A stretch of 64,000 nt of DNA from Chitinophaga varians. Its GTDB lineage: Bacteria > Bacteroidota > Bacteroidia > Chitinophagales > Chitinophagaceae. A program made the translations under genes and the position numbers. The notes beneath the pieces are model-generated. The model was not told where the DNA came from. It saw nothing but the letters and a program-made list of their open reading frames with translations, and searched no databases. Location of the stretch: contig NZ_JABAIA010000003.1 of NCBI RefSeq assembly GCF_012641275.1, positions 434,001 to 498,000 of the forward strand, given 5' to 3'. Positions 27,301 through 36,562 of the stretch are shown one piece after another; the first letter of the stretch is position 1, and every line of letters starts with the position of its first letter.

Positions 27301-28665
27301 ATGAACATGAAACATATATGCATTCCACTACTGGCATTAACGATGGGAACAACTTCCTGCCGTAAGTACGTGGAAGTGAAACAACCTAACCAGCGGGAGT
27401 TCATCTACGTGGCCGACTATCAGCGGCTGCTGAACAACGTAGGCCTGTTTGAAACGTCTGTCAGCCTGCCAACGTTGTCTGCCGATGATATCGACCTGGG
27501 CGCCAATGCCAGCCTGGAAAGACTGTTGACCAATGAGCTGAAAAATATTTATACCTGGGCGGCAGACTATTATACCTCAGACCAGAGCGATGCCGGCTGG
27601 GACCAGCTGTATAACCAGATTTATGTCTGCAACCAGATCACTGCCAACGTCATGACAAGCGATGGCCCCGACGTGCAGAAACGCAGCGCTTACGCCGAAG
27701 CACAGGCGCAACGGGCCGCTGCGTACCTCTCGCTGGTCAATCTGTACGCGAGGGTATATAACGCCTCCACGGCTGCCACCGATCCGGGGTTGCCGCTGTT
27801 GCTAAAACCGGATCTGTTTGTGCCGCTGAACCGGGCTTCTGTTAAACAGGTGTACGACCAGATCATCCAGGATATCACACAGGCGTTGCCGTTATTGCCG
27901 GACGTACCGTCCAATAACCTGCATCCGGGCAAAGCTGCCGGTTACGGGCTGCTGGCCAGAACTTATCTGTATATGCAACGGTACAACGAAGCGGCCGACA
28001 ATGCCGCCAAAGCGCTTGGCCTGCAAAGCACCCTGCTGGACCTGAACGACTACGCCACCGGCGGAAAAAAATATCCCCGCCGGCTGGACAATCCCGAAGT
28101 GGTCCTGAACAAAAAATCAATCAAAGCCGGGAATATCAATTTACCGTTAAGCACGGAGCTGTTAAATAAGTTCACACCAGACGACCTGCGTTATTCCCTG
28201 TTTACCAGGAACGGCAGCACCTTTCAGCCAGCCTTTGCCGGCCGTGGTTCCTACCGCGACCAGCTTTTTGCCAACGATGGGATATTGTCCGGATTATCTG
28301 TGCCGGAAATGATGCTGACAGCCGCTGAAGGGCTGGCGCGTGGCGGCAAGACAAGCGACGCTATGACGCTGGTCAACAATCTCAGGATGAAACGTTTTGC
28401 ACCCGCAGCTTTCGTGGCGCTGACCGCATCTTCCGCTGCCGACGCATTGCGTATAGTCCTTGACGAAAGAAGGCGGGAACTGTTTGGCACCGGGCTTCGC
28501 TGGTTTGACCAGCGGCGGCTGAGCGTGGAAGCAGGCATGGCCGAAACGGAAACGCGTGTATTCGCCGGCGTTACTTACACGCTGCAACCCGGCGACCGTT
28601 ATGTATACCCAATCCCGCCAAAAAATATTGAGTTAAACCCTGAGCTTACACAAAATCAACGTTAA
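27301..28665 (+). CDS. susD: SusD-like substrate-binding lipoprotein (sigma/FecR unit)
   Basis: 454 residues from ATG 27301; a TTG nine bases earlier is less likely. Lipobox TTSC (Cys20) followed by RKYVEVKQPNQR. SusD fold elements: AYAEAQAQRAAAYLSLVNLYARVY (about 124-147), AGYGLLARTYLYMQRYNEAADNA (about 210-232) and the C-terminal VLDERRRELFGTGLRWFDQRR (about 387-408). It starts 20 bp after susC and ends 1 bp before the thioredoxin-like gene. Its sequence is clearly different from the PUL SusD proteins, in keeping with a different ligand. Confidence 0.92.
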   Translation: MNMKHICIPLLALTMGTTSCRKYVEVKQPNQREFIYVADYQRLLNNVGLFETSVSLPTLSADDIDLGANASLERLLTNELKNIYTWAADYYTSDQSDAGWDQLYNQIYVCNQITANVMTSDGPDVQKRSAYAEAQAQRAAAYLSLVNLYARVYNASTAATDPGLPLLLKPDLFVPLNRASVKQVYDQIIQDITQALPLLPDVPSNNLHPGKAAGYGLLARTYLYMQRYNEAADNAAKALGLQSTLLDLNDYATGGKKYPRRLDNPEVVLNKKSIKAGNINLPLSTELLNKFTPDDLRYSLFTRNGSTFQPAFAGRGSYRDQLFANDGILSGLSVPEMMLTAAEGLARGGKTSDAMTLVNNLRMKRFAPAAFVALTASSAADALRIVLDERRRELFGTGLRWFDQRRLSVEAGMAETETRVFAGVTYTLQPGDRYVYPIPPKNIELNPELTQNQR

Positions 28666-28666
28666 C

Positions 28667-30151
28667 ATGAGAAAAAAAGATATGAAAAGAAAAACCGGCC
28701 TGTTAGGTGTCAGCCTGCTTTTTTGTGGCATGGCCGTAATGGCGCAAAGCCAGGAGCAATACCGGAATGCTGATCCGAAAGAACTGATCAAAAGAACAGA
28801 CCTGACGGAACAACAGTTGTCAGATATTCAGCGGTACTACCAGTTCAGTCTGAAGGATATTAAAAAAGGGGAGGAGCTGCAGCAGCTGCTGTTACAAAAA
28901 TATCCCAAAGGCGAGGCCGCACGGCTGGTAGCCTATCATAAGGTTACTGCCACCAAAACACTGGCGGACCTGACTGCCGCGTCAGAAAGTTTTTTGAAGG
29001 CTTTCCCCTATGAAGAGTGGAAAAAGGCCCCCAACAGGCAGGAGTTTATCTACTACAGTGTTCACAGGGGCCTGGGCACTGCGTATATGGATACCCGTCA
29101 GTTTGATAAACTGGTGACATTCTGTACACCGCTGAACTTCAAAACGGAAAATGAAATATACCGCTGGAACGTTATGCGGGCATTTGTTTTCAAAACAGTT
29201 GGATATGATACACTGAGCAGGATCTCGACACCCGTCATCAATGAGCTGATCAAAAAAGTGGGCGACCGGTCTTATGAAGAGGCCGGCGTTTTTAACCGGG
29301 AACAGGCTGCGGCCAATGCCAGTGAGCAGCTGGACAATCAGTTGGGTACTCATATCTCCCTATTGTATGCACGTAAACAATATGCTGCAGCAAAGGACTA
29401 TTTCAGGTACCTGTCTGCCAAAGGCGCCTATGCCAATGCGGACCTGAACAGCATACATCTCAGCATTATGCAGCAAACAGGCGATCAGCAGGCCATGCTG
29501 CCTTTCCTGGAAAACTGCACCAAAGCCAATGCCATGACGGCCGGTATGATGGACACCCTTAAAACCCTCTTTACGGCGAACAATAAAACGCCGGGCGCTT
29601 TTGACAGCTACCTGGCTTCCCTGAAGTCCGGTAAAGACAAGGATGAACTGGAAGCTACCGTAAAGTCACATATGACCCATCAGGAATATGTGCCTTTTGC
29701 GCTGGAAGATGCTGATGGAAACACCGTCAGGTCCAGCGAATGGGGCGATAAAATTGTAGTACTGGATTTCTGGGCCACCTGGTGCAAACCCTGTATCAGC
29801 GCGTTTCCGGGTATGCAGATGCTGGTAGACAAATATGCGGCCGATCCGCAGGTTGCTGTGTATATGGTGGGCACTATGCAAAATGGCGATTACAAGGCGA
29901 AGTCCGTAGGCTATGTTAAAAAAGAAGGCTTCCGGTTTCATTTGTTACACGATGCTGTCAATAAAAAGACAGGTGAACAGGATGCTGTATTTAAAACGTT
30001 TGTGCCTTTCTTCCAGTCTTCCGCTATTCCGAGAAAAGTGATTTTAAAAGATGGGGTGATGCGTTATACGGCCGAAGGATATTCCGGCAGCCCCAGTAAG
30101 CTGGCAGATGAACTGAGCTATGCCATTGAATTATTAAAAGCTGAAAAATAG
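28667..30151 (+). CDS. TlpA-like periplasmic thioredoxin-fold protein with helical N-terminal region
   Basis: 494 residues, signal peptide ending AVMAQ. Residues about 25-320 are helical and repeat-like, without a recognised enzyme domain. Residues about 345-490 form a TlpA/redoxin domain with DFWATWCKPC (Cys373 and Cys376), a Lys-Pro active-site pair instead of the common Gly-Pro. Such proteins reduce or rearrange disulfides in the periplasm. It is spaced 1 bp from susD and 3 bp from the protease gene, so the coupling is tight. A role in opening disulfides in imported peptides or in maturing the transporter is inference. The start could also be ATG 28682. Confidence 0.85.
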   Translation: MRKKDMKRKTGLLGVSLLFCGMAVMAQSQEQYRNADPKELIKRTDLTEQQLSDIQRYYQFSLKDIKKGEELQQLLLQKYPKGEAARLVAYHKVTATKTLADLTAASESFLKAFPYEEWKKAPNRQEFIYYSVHRGLGTAYMDTRQFDKLVTFCTPLNFKTENEIYRWNVMRAFVFKTVGYDTLSRISTPVINELIKKVGDRSYEEAGVFNREQAAANASEQLDNQLGTHISLLYARKQYAAAKDYFRYLSAKGAYANADLNSIHLSIMQQTGDQQAMLPFLENCTKANAMTAGMMDTLKTLFTANNKTPGAFDSYLASLKSGKDKDELEATVKSHMTHQEYVPFALEDADGNTVRSSEWGDKIVVLDFWATWCKPCISAFPGMQMLVDKYAADPQVAVYMVGTMQNGDYKAKSVGYVKKEGFRFHLLHDAVNKKTGEQDAVFKTFVPFFQSSAIPRKVILKDGVMRYTAEGYSGSPSKLADELSYAIELLKAEK

Positions 30152-30154
30152 ATT

Positions 30155-31777
30155 ATGATATTGAGGAAATATGTCCTGGTGTCCCTCGGTTTGGCGGGAT
30201 TATCACTCCCGTTAAAAGCGCAGGTAAATCCGAAGGAGAAGCTGTGGCAAACGTTAAAAGCTATTCAGGGCAATTATGTTGATTCACTGAGCGATGAAAC
30301 GTTGGTCAACGCCGCGATTGCGGGCATGATGCGGCAGCTGGACCCGCATTCCCGTTACTTTTCCGGCGAAGAGGCAGCGCAGATGCAGGAGGCCATGAAA
30401 GGCAATTTTGCCGGCATCGGTATCCAGTATATGATGCAGAACGATACGTTGTACATCACGCAGATCGTACCTGGCGGACCAGCCGAAAAGGCCGGCTTAC
30501 AGGCCGGCGACAGGATCACCGCTATCAATAAGGTGCCGGTGAAAGGGGAGACTAATTTTGCCATCATGAAAAAAATACGGGGAGAGAAAGGTACTTCCGT
30601 GTCACTGGAGATACACCGGAAATCGGGCGGGGAGCAGTTTGCCCGTGACATTGTGCGTGGCACGGTGCCCGACAGGTCTGTCCGCTCAGCGTATATGGTC
30701 AATGACCAGACCGGTTATATCTCATTGCGTATTTTCAACGAAACCACCCGCAATGAGATGGACCAGGCCTTGGCTTCCCTGAAAGCGCAGGGCATGAAAA
30801 ACCTTATCCTCGATTTGCAGGGTAACGGTGGCGGCTATGTGCAGGCGGCCATCGGCGTAGCGGACGAGTTCCTGCCGAAAGACAAGCTCGTGTTTTACAG
30901 CGTCGGAAAAAACAAAGGCAAAGACTACTATTATACCGGCGGTTTTGGCAGCTTTATGGAAGGGAAGCTGCTGGTGCTGATCGATCAGTATACGGCTTCA
31001 GCGGCGGAAATACTAACCGGCGCCCTGCAGGACTGGGACAGGGCGGTGATCATAGGCAGGAGAAGCTTTGGCAAAGGCCTGATGCAACGCCCCGTTCCTG
31101 TGTTCGACGGTTCTGTGCTGGAGCTGACAGGCGCCCGCTATTATACCCCTTCAGGCAGGTCTATCCAGAAACCTTACCATGGCGACACCTATAACGATAA
31201 CGCACAAACGCGGCTCGCCAGCGGTGAACTGTTGCACGCCGACGTAGTGCATTTCCCTGACTCGCTGAAATACTCCACCCTGATTAAAAAACGCACGGTA
31301 TTTGGCGGCGGCGGCATCATGCCCGACAAATTCATTCCACTGGATACGGTGGAACATAACGGTTGGCTGCAAAACGTTGCCGCACATGACCTGACCGGCA
31401 AGGCCACCTTTGATTATCTCGACAGCAACCGCGCCAGCCTGCTGGCCAGTTATAACGATTTTAAAACCTTTAACAGGCAGTACACGGTACCGGACTACCT
31501 CGTACAGCAGGTAGTGGGGGCTGCGGAAAAAGAAGGAATGCCGTTGTATCCAGGCAGCAGGGACAGGATCATCAGCCTGTTGTCGCTGGAGCTGAAAGGC
31601 AGACTGGCCAGCCAGCTGTTTGCCGGCAACGATTATTACCTGCAGGTGATCAATACGGACAACGCCAGTTTGCAGGAAGCTTTGCGCGTGCTGGAAAAAC
31701 CAGCGGCCTATGATGACCTGTTGAACGGAGCTGCAAAGCAACCGGCTGAAAAAAAGAAAACCGGAAAATCTCACTAA
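30155..31777 (+). CDS. S41 carboxyl-terminal processing peptidase with PDZ domain
   Basis: 540 residues with a signal peptide (ending LKAQ). PDZ domain at about 75-160 (GIGIQYMM ... GLQAGDRITAINKVPV). S41 core: NLILDLQGNGGGYVQAAIGVADEFL, then Ser282 in DQYTASAAEILTGALQD and Lys307 in RRSFGKGLMQ. The 25-residue Ser-Lys spacing is that of Tsp/CtpA proteases, which use a Ser-Lys dyad to cut C-terminal ends of periplasmic proteins. It lies inside a SusCD operon between two thioredoxin-like genes, suggesting substrate processing or quality control of the locus's exported proteins. The last 20 residues are Lys-rich. Confidence 0.92.
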   Translation: MILRKYVLVSLGLAGLSLPLKAQVNPKEKLWQTLKAIQGNYVDSLSDETLVNAAIAGMMRQLDPHSRYFSGEEAAQMQEAMKGNFAGIGIQYMMQNDTLYITQIVPGGPAEKAGLQAGDRITAINKVPVKGETNFAIMKKIRGEKGTSVSLEIHRKSGGEQFARDIVRGTVPDRSVRSAYMVNDQTGYISLRIFNETTRNEMDQALASLKAQGMKNLILDLQGNGGGYVQAAIGVADEFLPKDKLVFYSVGKNKGKDYYYTGGFGSFMEGKLLVLIDQYTASAAEILTGALQDWDRAVIIGRRSFGKGLMQRPVPVFDGSVLELTGARYYTPSGRSIQKPYHGDTYNDNAQTRLASGELLHADVVHFPDSLKYSTLIKKRTVFGGGGIMPDKFIPLDTVEHNGWLQNVAAHDLTGKATFDYLDSNRASLLASYNDFKTFNRQYTVPDYLVQQVVGAAEKEGMPLYPGSRDRIISLLSLELKGRLASQLFAGNDYYLQVINTDNASLQEALRVLEKPAAYDDLLNGAAKQPAEKKKTGKSH

Positions 31778-31793
31778 TTAAAATCAGACAAAC

Positions 31794-32936
31794 ATGAAAG
31801 TGGCTAAAATATGGATAGCAGTGGCATTAGGGATACCCGTATGCAGTGTGGCACAACAGTCGTACACCATCAAGGGTAGCGTCAGCAATATAAAAACACC
31901 GGCCAAAGTATTTCTGACATATAAAGTCAACGGTGAGCGTAAAATCGATTCCGTCGTCATGAAGCACGGCAAATTTATTTTTAAGGGATCAGTAGGTGCT
32001 CCCAAAGAAGCGCATCTGGTGCTGGACCGCGGCAATCAGCAGCAGGACCCGACCACCCGCCCGGTACAGGACATCCTGCCTTTCTTCATAGAAGACCGGG
32101 CTATCACTATAGTGGCTAAAGACTCCATCAAAAATGCCGTGATCTCGGGCAGTCCCACCAATGATGACAATGTAAAGGTGAACGCTATGCTGAAACCTTA
32201 TTACGACAAGTACGACCTGTTGAATAAAGAGTTCAATGCGCAGCCGGTCGAAAAACAAAAAGACAAAGCTTACGTCGCTACGCTCGATAGCAGAGCCAAT
32301 GATATACAGGCGGAAATCATCAGCGTAAAAAGAAAGTATGTAAAAGCCAACCCGGACAAGTACATGGCCCTGATGGCGCTGAATTCCACGCTGCCACCAG
32401 CGTTTGATGCCGTGGCCGCTGAGAAGGACTTCAATGAACTGACCCCGGCCATCCGCAAATCCGACCTCGGGCTGGAACTGGAGGCCCGGATCGCCAAAGT
32501 GAAGAAAACACAGGATGGAGAACCAGCACCGGATTTCACCCAGACGGACGTTAACGGAAAGCCGGTGAAACTTTCGGACTTCCGTGGAAAATACGTGCTG
32601 CTGGACTTCTGGGCCTCCTGGTGCGGCCCGTGCAGAAGAGAAAACCCCAATGTCGTGAAAGCATACAACGCTTATAAAGACAAAGGATTCACAGTACTGG
32701 GCGTATCGCTCGACAAGCCGGCAGATAAAGACAAATGGCTGCAGGCCATCGAAAAAGACGGTCTCACCTGGACACAGGTGTCTGACCTGAAAGCCTGGGA
32801 GAATGAAGCCGCCAAACTATATGAAGTAAATGCTATACCTATGAATTTCCTGATTGATCCTAACGGTAAAATCGTCGCCAAATATCTACGCGGCGCAGCA
32901 CTGGAAGAGACTTTGAAAAAAGTGCTCACTAAGTGA
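31794..32936 (+). CDS. TlpA-like thiol-disulfide oxidoreductase with DUF4369 N-terminal domain
   Basis: 380 residues; signal peptide ending SVAQQ. Residues about 20-115 are a DUF4369-type beta domain (YTIKGSVSNIKTPAKVFLTYK), then a helical linker (about 130-230), then a TlpA/AhpC-type redoxin domain with DFWASWCGPC (Cys277 and Cys280) and the cis-proline segment NAIPMNFLIDPNGKIVAKYL. This architecture is common in Bacteroidota periplasm. It is the last gene of the sigma/FecR/SusCD unit and ends at a hairpin terminator. Probably reduces periplasmic disulfides; the electron donor is unknown. Confidence 0.9.
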   Translation: MKVAKIWIAVALGIPVCSVAQQSYTIKGSVSNIKTPAKVFLTYKVNGERKIDSVVMKHGKFIFKGSVGAPKEAHLVLDRGNQQQDPTTRPVQDILPFFIEDRAITIVAKDSIKNAVISGSPTNDDNVKVNAMLKPYYDKYDLLNKEFNAQPVEKQKDKAYVATLDSRANDIQAEIISVKRKYVKANPDKYMALMALNSTLPPAFDAVAAEKDFNELTPAIRKSDLGLELEARIAKVKKTQDGEPAPDFTQTDVNGKPVKLSDFRGKYVLLDFWASWCGPCRRENPNVVKAYNAYKDKGFTVLGVSLDKPADKDKWLQAIEKDGLTWTQVSDLKAWENEAAKLYEVNAIPMNFLIDPNGKIVAKYLRGAALEETLKKVLTK

Positions 32937-32973
32937 TGAATCAGACCAACCATTAAAAATAACTTACATCCCG

Positions 32974-33006
32974 GCCCGGAGCTTCAGCTCCGGGCTTATG
33001 TTTATT
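32974..33006 (+). terminator. Intrinsic terminator after the TlpA gene
   Basis: GCCCGGAGC (32974-32982) pairs perfectly with GCTCCGGGC (32987-32995) around TTCA, then TTATGTTTATT. Confidence 0.8.
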
Positions 33007-33172
33007 GATCAATTATCTGTGTTTTATTTGCCCCTTTGTAAATGGTAGCTACTTATTAATTACTTTCCGGAATGATGCAATAAATAAATTCCATGTAATA
33101 AAGTAGTCGGGCCATATTTCACGTTGACAATGAAAAAAATATCGTAGCGATTATTTAACCATAAATATATTT

Positions 33173-33220
33173 AAAGAAGTGGCGCTCTTCCATCAGGGAG
33201 GGCTGGCCCTTCTTTTTTTT
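33173..33220 (+). terminator. Long hairpin plus T8 upstream of susC: attenuator or small-RNA terminator
   Basis: AAAGAAG/CTTCTTT (33173-33179/33209-33215), GGC/GCC (33181-33183/33206-33208) and an eight-pair inner stem (33184-33191/33196-33203, two wobbles, ATCA loop) form one 18-pair rod ending in eight T (33213-33220). It lies about 180 bp before the susC start and well after the previous operon's own terminator. Confidence 0.65.
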
Positions 33221-33397
33221 GTTTCTGTAAGATCCTTTACTGTATTGTGTTTGGTGTGTTTTGTGTGTGCAAATAAAACATCGGTTTACAGCAAATTCAT
33301 GGTGGTTTACGGCTGTATAAAAAGAGAGATTTACAACAGGTTTTAATTCGGCTTTCCAACGAAAAAATCAATCAATCAAAATCTAATTACAGTCACC

Positions 33398-36300
33398 ATG
33401 AAAGTAAAAAGTAAAGCGTTCGTCAGCGCTGCCTGGGGGATGTCATTTGTATTGCTCTCCGTACAGGCTGCCGAAGCGCAACGCATCATCAGGGCAACCG
33501 GTAAGGTTGTTGATGCCAAAGACCTGTCGCCCTTGCCAGGGGCCACCATTGTCCGGTCAGGAGGTAAAGAAGTAGCGATTGCCAACAATAACGGTTTTTT
33601 TGAGATGAAGGTGCCCGAAGGAAGCACACTGAAAGTTTCGGCATTAAGTTATGAGTATGCCCAGGTAAAGGCCGATACCGGCATACTGGTGAAATTGGCA
33701 ACATCTTCCAGCAACCTGGACGCTGTAGTAGTAATAGGTTACGGCGTACAGAAAAAGTCAACCGTTTCCGGTTCAGTGGGCGTGCTTAAAATGGATGATG
33801 TGAAGCGCGTAGTGCCTACCATCTCCGCGGGCAACCTCTTACAGGGACAGGTGGCGGGCCTTAAGGTGAACACACCTGCCGGCGTGCCGGGCGCCCAACC
33901 GTCCTTCCAGATCAGGCAGGTGACCACCTTCGACAAAGACCCTAAAAAAGGGCCGGCCCAACCGGTGCTGTTTGTGATTGACGGCATGGTGACCGCTAAT
34001 TCAGATGATTTCAATAACCTGAGCCCTAACGATATCGATAATATTTCTGTTCTGCGTGATGCGGCCGCCGCAGCCGCTTACGGCGCAAGGGCCGCCGGCG
34101 GCGTTATTGTAGTGACCACGAGAAAAGGCGCAAAGTCCGCCCGGCCGGTGATCAGTTATTCCTTTAACACCGGTGTCGACAAACGCACCAAAAACGCTCC
34201 GCTGACGAGCGCTGTGGAAATGGGACAGCTGTACAACCGCATCAATCCCAACGCCACCGATGCATGGACGCAACAGGAGCTGGACTATTTCAAAACAGTG
34301 AACAACGGCTGGGGCTATGACCAGCTGGCCGCCGTGTGGCGAGATCCTTCCACCAGTTCCCATAACCTGAGCGTTTCCGGTGGGGGAGACAAGGTCCGCT
34401 ATTATATGGGGGGCTCTATGATCACCCAAAAAAGTTTTGTGGAAAACCTTGATTACAAAAAATACAACCTCCGCTCCAACATTACCGCAGACATTACCGA
34501 CCGCCTGCAATTGTTTGCCGGCCTCGCGCTCAATACCACCAACCGCTATTCTCCCCCTACGGGCGATGATTTTAACGACTGGTATGGAAAACTGCGGATA
34601 TGGCAGCCGGAGCAGCCAGTATGGACCAACGGCGGCCATCCGGTGGATTATGGCTGGATCATGAATATGGGCGCACAGGTGCGCGGAGATGGCGGATACA
34701 AAAAGAACACCGTGGTAAACCCTCTTATCAACCTGAAGTTAAGTTACAAGATACCCGGTATCGACGGGCTTACCGCCAGCGCCCAATACAACCGCAACTG
34801 GTCAAACACCCGTTTCAAATACTTTGAGAAGAAATATGATGTATGGGTGATGAAACGCACCAGCAACAGGATACTCTCCCTGGATGAAAAAGACCTGGTA
34901 GGACTGAAAAAAACAAACCAGGTCAGCAACGACTACCTCGAAGAAGACTATCGCTGGTCCGACTACAGTCAGCTGAACCTGCAACTCAGCTACGACCGTA
35001 CTTTCCATAAACTGCACCACGTAGGCGCATGGGTGCTGATGGAACAGGCGCAGACAGAAGTAGGCGGCGCCGATGCGTACCGTCAGAATTTCCCGGTATA
35101 TACCACTGACCAGTGGTGGGCTGCCAGCCAGGAACCCAATGATAAAGACGCGGACGGTATCACCAATGCAAAAAACGGCCGCAAATCCTGGGTAGGCCAG
35201 TTCTTTTATGATTATGACGGAAAATACCTCACCACTTTTTCTTACCGGTACGATGGGTCCTATAAGTTCCCGGTTGATTCCCGCTGGGGCTTTTTCCCGT
35301 CTGCTTCCGTTGGATGGGTGATCTCCAAAGAGAATTTTTTCCGCGGCGTCCGGGGTATAGACTTCCTGAAACTACGTGCTTCCGCAGGCGTCACCAGCTC
35401 GGATAATATTGACGCCTATCAGTGGATGCAGGTGTACCAGACTGGTAAGAACGGTTACTTTGGCACATCACCCATTACCAGTACAGGTATACAATACGGT
35501 GGTATCACGAACCCGGTAGTGACCTGGGAAAAAACAAAATCCTACAATGTGGCCGTGGACGTGAACTTCCTGCGCCACTTTAATGCTACGGCCGAATATT
35601 ATTTCATCAACACCTACGATATCCTCGCTAAAAGAATACAAACTATTTCTCCTACCTTCCCCCGGGAAATGCCCGCGGAGAACTATGGGGAAATACATGC
35701 CAATGGCGTGGAACTGTCGGTAGGGTATAACAACAACACCGGAAATGTAAAGTACTATGTGAATGCCAACGCTTCCTATGGCGGTGCGAAATACATCACC
35801 AAAGACCAGAACGTCACCTATCCCTATCAGAATGACATTGGCAATTCCACCAACCGCATCGTGACCCGCGTAGCAGACCATATCCTGAGAACACAGGCAG
35901 ACCTGGACAACTGGAACGCAGCCCATCCTAATTACAAATACTACGGCATTGCGCCGCAACTGGGCCAGATGGTGTACCAGGACATCAGTGGACCGGATGG
36001 TAAACCGGACGGCATCATCGACGACTGGGACAAGATAGAGGTGAAGCATAACAATAATCCCATCCTGCTGGGCATCAACCTGGGATTTGAATGGAAAGGC
36101 ATTTCTGTGGATGCTACCTTCAATGGTAACCTGAAACAATACAAATATGTCAACGACCTGGCTAAAAACGTGGAATGGAACCGTAACTGGAGAGAATGGT
36201 ACAGCAACAGCTGGACCCCGGACAACCCCAACGCCTACCTGCCCCGGCGCTATTCCGCCAACGATGGCAATAACCGCGTAACGGCAGATGAAAGCACTTT

Positions 36301-36532
36301 CTGGCTCACCCGTTCCGATTTCCTGCGACTGCGCCTACTCAACATCGGTTACAGCCTGCCGTCGAAACTGATCAACAGATGGGGCGTCAGCGGTTTAAAA
36401 GTGTATTTCAGCGGCTCCAACCTCTTCGTGATCAGTAAATTCAACAGCGACTACTATGATCCTGAAATGGGCAGCCATACCAATTACCCGGTGATGAAAA
36501 ATTTCAACTTCGGTGTAAACCTGACCCTGTAA
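33398..36532 (+). CDS. susC: SusC-like TonB-dependent transporter (PUL 2)
   Basis: 1044 residues: signal peptide (ending AAEAQ), carboxypeptidase-like sandwich (about 35-110, ATGKVVDAKDLSPLPGATIV), plug (about 112-245, VVVIGYGVQKKSTVSGSVGVLK, ISVLRDAAAAAAYGARAAGGVIVVTT), then barrel ending NFGVNLTL. No STN domain. Followed 30 bp later by its SusD. The downstream genes (candidate glycosidase, GH27 and a sugar-acid module) indicate import of galactose- or deoxysugar-containing oligosaccharides, by inference. Confidence 0.95.
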   Translation: MKVKSKAFVSAAWGMSFVLLSVQAAEAQRIIRATGKVVDAKDLSPLPGATIVRSGGKEVAIANNNGFFEMKVPEGSTLKVSALSYEYAQVKADTGILVKLATSSSNLDAVVVIGYGVQKKSTVSGSVGVLKMDDVKRVVPTISAGNLLQGQVAGLKVNTPAGVPGAQPSFQIRQVTTFDKDPKKGPAQPVLFVIDGMVTANSDDFNNLSPNDIDNISVLRDAAAAAAYGARAAGGVIVVTTRKGAKSARPVISYSFNTGVDKRTKNAPLTSAVEMGQLYNRINPNATDAWTQQELDYFKTVNNGWGYDQLAAVWRDPSTSSHNLSVSGGGDKVRYYMGGSMITQKSFVENLDYKKYNLRSNITADITDRLQLFAGLALNTTNRYSPPTGDDFNDWYGKLRIWQPEQPVWTNGGHPVDYGWIMNMGAQVRGDGGYKKNTVVNPLINLKLSYKIPGIDGLTASAQYNRNWSNTRFKYFEKKYDVWVMKRTSNRILSLDEKDLVGLKKTNQVSNDYLEEDYRWSDYSQLNLQLSYDRTFHKLHHVGAWVLMEQAQTEVGGADAYRQNFPVYTTDQWWAASQEPNDKDADGITNAKNGRKSWVGQFFYDYDGKYLTTFSYRYDGSYKFPVDSRWGFFPSASVGWVISKENFFRGVRGIDFLKLRASAGVTSSDNIDAYQWMQVYQTGKNGYFGTSPITSTGIQYGGITNPVVTWEKTKSYNVAVDVNFLRHFNATAEYYFINTYDILAKRIQTISPTFPREMPAENYGEIHANGVELSVGYNNNTGNVKYYVNANASYGGAKYITKDQNVTYPYQNDIGNSTNRIVTRVADHILRTQADLDNWNAAHPNYKYYGIAPQLGQMVYQDISGPDGKPDGIIDDWDKIEVKHNNNPILLGINLGFEWKGISVDATFNGNLKQYKYVNDLAKNVEWNRNWREWYSNSWTPDNPNAYLPRRYSANDGNNRVTADESTFWLTRSDFLRLRLLNIGYSLPSKLINRWGVSGLKVYFSGSNLFVISKFNSDYYDPEMGSHTNYPVMKNFNFGVNLTL

Positions 36533-36562
36533 ACGATTCCGGGATTTTTAAAACAGAAAAAG

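Larger units (their letters stand above)
32937..33397. promoter_or_regulatory. 461-bp spacer with two terminators and a nested inverted repeat
   Basis: Holds the terminator of the upstream operon (32974-32995), three nested short inverted repeats (33049-33106), an intrinsic terminator (33173-33220), and a T/G-rich stretch before the susC start at 33398. No convincing ORF. It is the leader or control region of PUL 2. Confidence 0.5.

Noticed and set aside
33131..33148. Mini-frame ATG AAA AAA ATA TCG TAG as a leader peptide
   Set aside because: Only five codons without regulatory codons; no support as an attenuator peptide.
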